Source: Alectoria sarmentosa
Lineage: Eukaryota; Ascomycota; Lecanoromycetes; Lecanorales; Parmeliaceae
Length of the DNA stretch: 64,000 bases
Reading direction: 5' to 3'
Assembly: GCA_009733775.1 (NCBI GenBank)
Contig: WOGZ01000121.1
Coordinates: forward strand, 1 to 64,000
Part shown: in pieces, positions 55,928-64,000 of the stretch
How positions within the stretch are numbered: the stretch's first letter is position 1
How the letters are laid out: each line of letters begins with the position of its first letter
Notes under the pieces: generated by a model
The model's input: only the letters and a program-made list of their open reading frames with translations
What the model was told of the DNA's origin: nothing
The model's database searches: none
Translations under genes and position numbers: made by a program

Positions 55928-58900
55928 TGTGGATTTTATTGATTGCCAGTGGTGTAGCCCTCGAAAGTAAGTACCTCCAGAGAAGGATAGTAGCGGTTCC
56001 AGGAGAGTGTATCTCTTTGAGTTGTTGTATTTGAAGATCTTTAGGGTAGCCTTGCAAGATGTGGAGAGATGATGATGAAGTTTTGGCAATTGTAACACGG
56101 TGCTGGGCATTATATGTGTGCGCCTAGCGGGTAAGACCTCCGATAGCGGGCTCAGATGCTCCCTCGCCCTGGGTAAACAGGATTTACATTGAGCAATTTG
56201 CAGGGAGGAGCTGAAACGTGCATGCGTTGCACATCGGCACGTAAATTGAATAAATCCTGCAGAGGTATGCAAAGTCAGACAAACAAAAGATTTGTCCAAC
56301 GCTCATCCCCTTCTGGGTTTCCTTTTTCGCCTTGTAGTTTCTAGCAACATTACTCCACCCACTGGATACATTCGAGGAGATGAATGGATACTCGAATGCA
56401 ACGGTACCAGTGATTGAAGTTGAAAACCGTCCTGAAGCCGCCGATCAGCCTCCATCGGCGACGCATAACTTTGACAGCACTTGGTGTCTTGCAGGCTCAG
56501 CCTTGGATAGGTATTGCAGCAGAAGTTGCAACGTCGCATTTCAATAAAGCCTAGATGAATGGAGAAGAGAACAAGGGGGCAGAAGGGTGGTGTGTCGAGG
56601 CTGAGTGCATGGTCGTTTGGAAGAGATGATGTTCATCGTACTGCGACTGAGGTTATGCACGATAAGGGTACCAACCAATGGAGCAGATGATCTTATCATG
56701 TAGCAGTGTAAGGAACGTATGAGTGGCTTCGAGAGGTTCCTCCTGTGGCTTGACTAGCCCTCTCTGGACTAGTGCAATCATCGGGCCGTGTGTTCCGTTG
56801 ATCGAAGTGATCGGCGCTGCACTTTGGTCCACTTTACTGTTTACTCCATTCAGGGGCACGGTATCAAGGCCTCGGCCCGATCCAATCCAGTCACTCCAAA
56901 GACTCTAGACATCTCCATCTCTCTTCTTGGTGCCAAGTGAAGATGCACACCAACCTTTCAGCTCGTCTTTATCAGGATGGCTTAGGTAGGACAGTGTACC
57001 ATCTCTCGTCGACCGGTGAAGGTAGATGTAGATGTGTGTTTGTCACCGACACGGCCGTAATGTTCTCATTGCAGGAGCTGGACGAGGCTGACCCGAGGCT
57101 GACCGCTGAATGTGCACATGGGGACGTTGTATTCTCACACAGGTACATCTTGTCTTCAGCCTTGTCGGAAGACGGTGGAGATGTTCGCTCGATGATTGAC
57201 GACACGCTTATCGCGCTATCTGGCGTGATTGGGAGATGATTATTCTTAGAGGGGCTGCATAACGATGATGAGAAGGAGGTTAATAACTCTGGGTTGTGTG
57301 TAAAGATGATCAATCAATGGTTGATTGTTTATTCTACGATGCGAGATTACCAGATCTGAATATGTTGTACAAGGCTATCACGCTAATTGCATTAGGCCTA
57401 GCCATGACGCAAGTACCATCGAGCCACACTCGCTGTCCCTGTATTGTTGTACCAAAAATTAATTTCAATGAGGCCCCGCGAAAACCACACCATTCTCATA
57501 TCTATCAATGTTCCTATCTTCGCAACGAGTTTACTATATATAGCCCCTAGAATATGATACCTCGACTTTCTTCAACCTTGTCATCAGAAGGTTTTTTCCA
57601 ATTTGTACTGCCGTCGAGATATCTTGCCCTAAATTCTCCCCTCAAAATTGATTTTCGGTACAGCTGAGCCACCTCAACAAAATCGTACGACAGGCTATGA
57701 CAATCCTTTTCGGGTCCGAAGAGCCAAGTGATATCAGAAATGCATGTAATCGTTCGTCCACCACTACATCTCCAACCAATGGCGCGTCGCAAACCATCTA
57801 CAATGCATCGAAATTGATCGCAACAGCTTCGTCACCCGAATCTCGAACGAGCATCCGCGAGTCCCTCAATTGGGCGCCGCGCATAGCAGCGTGCCATCAC
57901 CAAATATGGTTCTGACGACCCGTTAATACTGTACATGCGGATCAATTCTGCAGCCTTAGCAAGTCGTGTAGCACCTGGAAAATCCGCCATATTCCCGGGC
58001 AGCCCTACGGCTTCGGGGCAGTAAATGGTCAAAAGTCAAAGCCGTCAATTTGGCCTGAAGACCCTATTTGCCGAGCAACATCCACTGCCCACATGCTTCG
58101 CATGGAAGCTAGCCCACTAAACTCAGAAACGAGGTAACAACGCACCCATTGCCAAGGCTGACATCGGCAACCATCATGTCATTCTATTTTGGCAGTATAT
58201 AAGTTGTATCCCATGATATACTTTCACAGGTAATGCGTTGCGCATAGCCTATCGAGATGATTAGCACAACGTATCCAGGAAATCGGATCGTGTAAACAGG
58301 CTTCGACTTCTCCGAGGTTCTGACCGGGCGTGGGGGCCATTCGTGGACTAGATTGATGACAATATTTCCCAGAAGGGTGATGTAGTAATGCTTTCTGTTG
58401 GAGAGCAAATACCCGTGCCTCACCAGATCATTTGTGCAACACTCCCATTGCAATCACCCAATGGATTGGGTGAACCTGGATACAGTCCCTATCATGAGCT
58501 GTGGAGAGAGACTGGGCATTTCGATTATGAGGGCGGGGCAGGTAGGCTAGATGAGGAGACTTGGGTCCGGTGGAAGAGGTGATCTGTAGAGTGATCGGGC
58601 ACTTTGTGGGTGGTGGTAGAGATGTCAGTGGTGCTAGTATGGTATACCAGTTGTTTTCCAGATATATATACATGCACTGCGCCACCAGGCAGGCCCCATT
58701 TCGGTGCGGCGTAGGTTACCGATGAATGTCCCGCTGTAAACACATGCTTTTTTCCAGGTTTGTCGATGGGAGTGTGACAATTTATCAATGCCTAGAGATA
58801 TTTGGCTTGAGGACTGTGAATGTTATTCTGCTAGATTTCAATAAGACCTGACGGTAGGAGTAACCTGATTCTGGATTGAGAGTCTCAGACTTCTACAGAA

Positions 58901-59099
58901 GCTCCATTAGGACCCAAGCCATGCGAGAAAGATACATCTTGCGAAAAGGGGTATGGAGGCGGCGCATTTTGCTCTGCCTACTTTGGCGCGAGGTGGCTCT
59001 CCTTGCAAACATTATCCTTTTTGATATCTGCTCCGTTGCATCGGTCTTTGACCTTCCTCCATGCCCTGAGCCGCTTCATTACTGTTCCCCCTTGCTTTT
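55928..59099. other. Long gene-poor region
   Basis: The first 180 bp may be extra N-terminal coding sequence of the membrane glycoprotein (ATG 56110). Overlapping open frames on both strands at 56653-57313 and 58184-58788 lack domains, splice links or family features. I see no tRNA, element or repeat. Confidence 0.35.
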
Positions 59100-59690
59100 G
59101 TCTAGGTATGGAGGTGTGTCTGTGTATTCTCCATACTTGGATTAACTTCACAATCTTCAATTCTCTGCAAGAGTCGGGCCCTTTTATGGCAAGAATCAAA
59201 AGAAGCCCAATGAGGATCATAGAACTGGCCAGAATTTAGGTCACGATTTCGACGAAGCGACGATTTCGAACAGCTGGCTCTCAACCCTTGACTGCCATGA
59301 CCGAGTTGAACCAGAGAAGCGCGGTGGTCACGAATTCTGCACCTCCTAGCAGACTCGTAGTCACCCACTCCCCAAAGTAGCCACCATTGTTCAAGCAAAA
59401 GCTGCAGAGGCAATATCATTGTGTCTGGAACAATAGGCAAAGTATGACGAAAAAGAAAGTTTCCATCCCAAATATGACAGTCGAAGCCGGGAAGAATTTC
59501 TCAATCTTCCCGAAACAACGGTCCTATTCCTCCTCTTAGCTGTTCTCGCGCCTGTTGCGCCTTGACGGTGATGAGCCAAGAGGCGAAGAGGAGCTAAGGC
59601 TGGATGACGATGAGGAAGTGGATCCACATGACGAGGGCTGTGCTGTAGGTGAGGTTGATGAGGAAAAGGGCGTTTTGCTAGCTTTGCTGC
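59100..59690 (-). pseudogene. Remnant of a multi-pass membrane protein
   Basis: In shifting minus-strand frames: FLINLTYSTALVMWIHFLIV near 59640 followed by an in-frame TAG after VIQP, STVIFGMETFFFVILCLLFQ near 59450, VTTALLWFNSVMAVKG near 59310, MILIGLLLILAIKGPDSC near 59210. Four hydrophobic stretches in order, but three different frames and several stops. Family not recognised; a decayed gene is the most economical reading, though chance hydrophobic frames cannot be excluded. Confidence 0.35.
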
Positions 59691-60583
59691 ACATTGTAGT
59701 ATTCTAGGCTCGGGTTTTTGACTGGCGATATCCTCAGATTCAGACCGATAATAAGACTGGGGGATATCAGAGAGGTAGAATCAGGATTCGAGTCGGTCAT
59801 ATCTCCTGGGTATGGTGTTGAGGGACTGGTCGGGTAGTAATCGTGGGAGAGGGAGGAGTAGACGTAAGAGCACGAACATGAACGTGGATGCTGTTCCTTT
59901 GACTTAAAAAGCGCGAGAGGGACACATGTATTTTATGATACTTATACCGATTAGATGGGCCAGCTTTGAAACCAGCGATGTTGGCGCAAGCCAATGTGTA
60001 AAGATCATAACAGACTGAAGCAAATCAAGCGAAAATGAATTCTAGGGATGGCTACATTATTATCTTGGCGCTTCGGGCCGACTCTGGCTCCGCGCTAATC
60101 TTCTATCAATCGAGGTGAAGCAGGGCAATTTCTCACCCTGGTAGGCTCCGCTCCACAACAATATCAAAATTGGTCTTCGCGTATCATGGCGTAAGAGTAC
60201 AGATAACAGGGCAGCTTCAGAGTGCTCAACGGGGAGCCTCTGCGATGGACATAAGCATAAGAGAAGCTTACACAGGAAGTGTCTAAGCTCGACCATGAGG
60301 CGGCATAGCTACAAAATCCCTCAGCTGCGGCCATCAGTCTCTCCTGCTCCGTTTTGCCTTTGGTAAACAGGACATATCAAATAATAGTAAAGGGAGCCAT
60401 TGCAGATCCTCGAATCTCAATGATTCAACAACTATAATACCGGTGCCTGTTCAACGATGCCGTGAGGCCCTACGATAGTACTTTTCATCCGTGGTCAGAC
60501 CTAAGTGGTGAGCAGTTGATACAAGTCCTCTTCTAAGAGAACCCGAATAGCCTAGTGTCCAAGCTCCAGGAATACAGATTTAC
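59691..60583. other. Intergenic, no supported gene
   Basis: Minus-strand open frames at 59797-60296 have no recognised domain. Nothing else seen. Confidence 0.4.
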
Positions 60584-60916
60584 TTGAGGTGGATTTTTAG
60601 AAGAATCACCAAAACGTTTGGAACAGGAGACGCGCCGATGTTCAGGGATGATGTGAAGGTCAAGACGGATACTGTAATTGATACAACCACACGCCAGATG
60701 ACAATATTGCTGGGTGAACTCGCTCTGGTGGCTCCCCTCATCGCGATGACTTTCTTAGTACGGTGCCGGCACGACTGGCAATCGCGTGTTGTTTTGTATC
60801 TCTCTGCCATGTTTATTGGCCTTGTGACGAAGGCTTTGAGCTAGGAGGCGCTAGCTGTCACGGCCGTATACACTGCTATCCTTGTTGTGTTCGTCGGGAC
60901 TTCATCTACGCCTTAG
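60584..60916 (+). pseudogene. DUF6594-like C-terminal fragment with a stop
   Basis: One plus-strand frame holds three hydrophobic segments in the order typical of the fungal DUF6594 C-terminus: MTILLGELALVAPLIAMTFL, VVLYLSAMFIGLVTKALS, and EALAVTAVYTAILVVFVGTS. A TAG at 60842-60844 splits the last two, where relatives have Gln or a similar residue; CAG to TAG is one C-to-T change. The frame ends naturally at 60916. The usual N-terminal helical domain is not visible upstream, so only the 3' part survives. Confidence 0.55.
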
Positions 60917-61539
60917 ACGGTCAACGTCAGGGTTTGAGAATTTTGGCAATTCTGGTCTACCAGCATGTTGGAAACTCGGTCACTTTAACAGATGATATAC
61001 TTGACACGCCGTTCTCGCTTTGCTGGAAGAATCTATTGAGCACAAAGAATCGCAATTTAGGTCGAGACGCGGTTGCTGTACCTGGAATGGCGCTTCAAGC
61101 ACGCTGCTGACAAACCATCTGGTGTTTCGTATTCTTTCTTGCTCTTTTTTTTCATGCAAGTAAGAGATATATCACCACCCAATATTCTTGGCACCTCAAG
61201 CTACTCTACGAAGTTTGAAACATGTACACACTTGTTCTGCCTTAAGTCAATATATTCTGCATAGCCTTCGAACATCGACCCTCTAAATAAATTATGTCAG
61301 TATTTTTGTACGATTCTCCTCTTTGTGTTCTCACTTAACACAAAGAGGGCGCTGTCTACAAATTGAACATTGACGCTCGGAAAACACTACATTGTCTCTC
61401 TAAATTCCTCAATATTCAGCAATTCTCGCCAAGTCACCTCCAACCTCGTTCGTCGAATCATCTCCTTTACGGCATTCAGCAAGAAGGTTCTCATCACAGG
61501 CCATCTCATCAGACGCCCGCGATCGCTCTGGCCGGAACG
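60917..61539. other. Intergenic, promoter of the F-box-like gene
   Basis: Contains the hairpin at 61318-61348. No gene seen. Confidence 0.45.
61318..61348. promoter_or_regulatory. Perfect 12-bp inverted repeat
   Basis: CCTCTTTGTGTT and AACACAAAGAGG flank a 7-nt loop (CTCACTT). The arms pair without mismatch. It lies about 190 bp upstream of ATG 61540, so it could sit in the leader or promoter. Function unknown. Confidence 0.6.
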
Positions 61540-62340
61540 ATGGCCCCGTCACCCAAGATAGAGCTTGCTCCTCTTTTGGAAGCAGAGACAGAGATCGCTG
61601 TATCGCAACCCCAAGGGGCTCCGATGCCAACACCATTCGGCCTGCTCTTTCTCGTACCACCAGAAATCCGCCTGAAGATCTATCGTGAACTCATTACAGC
61701 AGGGTCAGTTCGATTCCTGGAAACTTCCAAAGCTGTCCATAATGAAGCTATTGACATCCTTCTCCAGGAGCGAATTTGCAAACTGGAATTCAACGTGGAA
61801 AAACCGTGTCATATCTTTCCGAGTCAAGAATCTGCCAACACCATCCTCAATCTAGAGATTCGGCTCAACCTGACCGATAGACCCCCTAGAGAATTGGAGC
61901 TCAGCAGGGTATGCATCAGCGGCTTCAATAACTGGTTGACCCGAATCAGCGGCGGTACATACGGTCCACACGACTACCAAGCTCCTACCCACCCTACGTG
62001 CCGAAAAGTTTGCAAGGTCCTTCTGGATTGCTATCCAGGATTCGAGGGACATCTTCCAGCGCATATATTCGAGATCACGAGATTCCTTACCGGCTTCGAG
62101 ACCTTAATTTTGGCAATCGACAACGATTACGTAGATTCAAAGCATCGGATGAGGAACAGAATGTACGACCCAAGGCCAGATCCTCAGCGTGATATGGAGT
62201 CCGCGATGTACAGCAAGGAAAATGTGGATACGCAGTTGGCATATCAGACTGCTAGGGATGCTTTGGAGCCCACTTTAGGGCCAGCGGAATGGGTCTGCGA
62301 TGAGAATGGGGCGCATCTGGAGTTTCATCCCCGTGGGTAG
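61540..62340 (+). CDS. F-box-like (LVPPEIRLKIY) family protein
   Basis: Single exon, 266 residues from ATG 61540 (MAPSPKIELAPLLEAETEIA); upstream codons to 61363 are less protein-like. The motif LFLVPPEIRLKIYRELI at about 36-52 is the F-box-like start common in fungal lineage-specific families, followed by the conserved AVHNEAIDILLQE, LEIRLNLTDRP and a late FETLILAIDNDY. No transmembrane or signal segment. Role unknown; possibly an SCF adaptor. It has a paralogue at 63267 in the same orientation and a dead relative at 8292-9116. Confidence 0.75.
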   Translation: MAPSPKIELAPLLEAETEIAVSQPQGAPMPTPFGLLFLVPPEIRLKIYRELITAGSVRFLETSKAVHNEAIDILLQERICKLEFNVEKPCHIFPSQESANTILNLEIRLNLTDRPPRELELSRVCISGFNNWLTRISGGTYGPHDYQAPTHPTCRKVCKVLLDCYPGFEGHLPAHIFEITRFLTGFETLILAIDNDYVDSKHRMRNRMYDPRPDPQRDMESAMYSKENVDTQLAYQTARDALEPTLGPAEWVCDENGAHLEFHPRG

Positions 62341-63266
62341 AATCGTTGGCGCCGCTCCCAGATTGAAGAGCGGATTGAGGGATCCTTTCTCAGCCGCTTA
62401 GGCAGGTCTTTTTCTTAAGGGGGGTTGATGTAATGGGTAGATCATGTACCATCGAGCAATCGAGAACACCATCTGAAGACCAAATCAGGAAGTATCTTCC
62501 ATATTGATCTATAAATGCCGACATTACTGGAAGCGCGTAGACCGGTGAATGCCTTCGCACAAGCATATTGGAACCCCTTTTTCTTTTTAGGATGTAACTC
62601 GCCCAGTAACTCAATACCTTAAACCACTGTCATACAGCAAGTGCCAATTCTGCAAAAGGCCATCAAGCAGTCCTGATTCATCATGCGAGTCTGAAAGGTC
62701 ATCCCAATCTAGAAACCGGCTTTTGAGGTTGCTTTTGACTAGGCATCCGTCGCAATCTTTTCCTTTGTTAATTTTTCCAGACAAACTTTGCCCGCATACC
62801 CAGCACTCGGTACAAAAACCAAGCAGTCACGTCTCCTCATATTCTCTTTTTCGTCTCAAACAGTTTCTGACAGTGGTCCTATATATGAAAATGAGGCGGC
62901 TTCCATCATGCACTGTTTTCCGGGTTGGTCCCCATTGACCAAAAATCCTTTGTTGCATTTGCCCTCGTTGTGTCTGATCCCACAGATACAAAGACACGAC
63001 TCCTTCCGCATCGCACAACGACATTGTAAACACCACAAGCCAATTTATGGGTGGCTTTCATCTTTTTGTATATAAACTTTTTCACTTCTCGAGTCCCCAG
63101 CAGCTTCAGTTATTTCCTCTCCAGAGCACCTCCGTTCCTGAAACTCTCAGGAAGACTTACTCCTTCCCCTCGACCTCAAAATTTCCAACCTGATACCTCC
63201 ATTCAAACTACAAGTCTATGTTGCCGGTATGATCCCTTGCCACAGAACCCCCAACTTACCTACATC
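62341..63266. other. Intergenic between tandem paralogues
   Basis: No gene seen. Open frames at 62723-63075 lack domains; the right part is the promoter of the second paralogue, with a pyrimidine-rich stretch at 63095-63180. Confidence 0.45.
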
Positions 63267-64000
63267 ATGACTATGCCTAAGTTAACATCCGCTCCAGATT
63301 TGAATGCAGCGATCACGGACGACAAGAAAGCAACGCTAGCCAACAATAGAGATCGCTCTCTCGCGCCTCTAGGCGAGCTTGTCAACTTGCCACCAGAGAT
63401 TCGCGTGATGATTTATCAGGATCTCATCAGATCAGGCTCCGTAGCTTCCTTCCGGGCTTCTTTAGCGATTCAAAACGAAGCAGCCGAGACACTACACAAC
63501 GAAGGCGTTTGTCGCTTCGAAATGAACGTCTACAAGACTCCCATTGTATATCCGACCGAGTTGGCTACCGACAAGATCTCAACCCTCGAAATTCGCGTGA
63601 ACATGACCGATAAGTTGTGGGAGCGGAACGAGAGATGCATCGGCTTGTTCAACAATTTTGCTAGATCTCATCAGCGGCTACGATTTCGCGTCATTCCACA
63701 ACATTAAACGCCCGATGTTCCTTCAGATTGCCCGAAAGGAATGCAGAATCCTACTGGACTGCCATCCGAGTTCCGTGGACCACCTTCCAGTCCAGACATT
63801 CGAGGTGGTCGGCACGCTCATTGGCTTTGAGACGCTGATGTTGGCCATCGCCAACGATGTCGAAGATTCAATCACCCGTGTACGCTCCTTGATGTACAGC
63901 GTTAAGTCAGGTTCGCGTCGTCAGATGGAGTTGGCGCTGCACGACAAAGCCAGTGAGCATGTTTTGCGTGCTTACGGGCTGGCTAGGGAGTACTTAGACG
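63267..64000 (+). pseudogene. Second F-box-like paralogue, frameshifted, runs off the end
   Basis: ATG 63267 (MTMPKLTSAPDLNAAITDDK) leads to LVNLPPEIRVMIYQDLIRSG, AIQNEAAETLHNEGVCRFEM and LEIRVNMTDKLW, aligned with the gene at 61540. After FNN at about 63655 the frame is lost at a T4 run (63656-63659). With one T fewer it would read FNNLLDLISGYDF and continue to the window end through LLDCHPSSVDHLP and FETLMLAIANDV. The downstream frame is open to 64000, so the lesion is single. A recent frameshift or a sequence error are both possible; the 3' end lies outside the window. Confidence 0.7.

Noticed and set aside
56937..57313. 100- and 113-codon frames on opposite strands
   Set aside because: Both look random in composition and neither shows a family motif.

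Overview
The window is nuclear DNA of a filamentous ascomycete (Pezizomycotina). The reasons are short 50-90 bp GT-AG introns with CTAAC/CTGAC branch sites, many F-box-like and NACHT-ankyrin genes, a GH18 chitinase with CBM18 and LysM domains, a secreted precursor with Kex2 sites, and AT-rich blocks with a RIP-like (C-to-T / G-to-A) mutation pattern. I cannot fix the class or species; Leotiomycetes or Dothideomycetes are plausible.

Layout. 1-2.75 kb is an extremely AT-rich, gene-free block. Directly beside it, on the minus strand, lies a small secreted cysteine-rich repeat precursor (3192-4155) with a signal peptide, four six-cysteine repeats and dibasic sites: the strongest candidate for something new. 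4.2-14.3 kb is a decayed zone. It holds a secreted-protein gene split by a 275-bp MITE, an F-box-like pseudogene with three nonsense codons, an AT-rich element bounded by 127-bp direct repeats, a 38-bp tandem repeat and an ankyrin pseudogene.

14.3-37.4 kb is mostly ordinary genes: a DUF4185-like beta-propeller protein, an HhH-GPD DNA glycosylase, a GT90/CAP10-like glycosyltransferase, a conserved hypothetical protein, a 12-exon chitinase and an F-box protein, with two damaged F-box genes between them. 38.8-41.8 kb is a broken NLR-like (STAND) gene. 42.7-50.5 kb holds an F-box protein followed by a possible small-molecule detoxification group: cytochrome P450, arylamine N-acetyltransferase, amino-acid/choline-type permease (one premature stop) and a Pro-1 tautomerase. 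50.7-52.3 kb is a dense island of mini- and microsatellites with a G-quadruplex-prone run. 53.5-55.9 kb encodes a large membrane glycoprotein. 56-61 kb is sparse with decayed membrane-protein remnants, and 61.5-64 kb holds two tandem paralogues of an F-box-like family, the second frameshifted.

Throughout, pseudogenes carry two kinds of lesion: nonsense codons explained by C-to-T or G-to-A changes (RIP-like), and single-base or dinucleotide indels in short runs (true decay or assembly error). Exon structures were derived by hand from splice signals and reading-frame continuity; no searches were run, so family names rest on recognised motifs.
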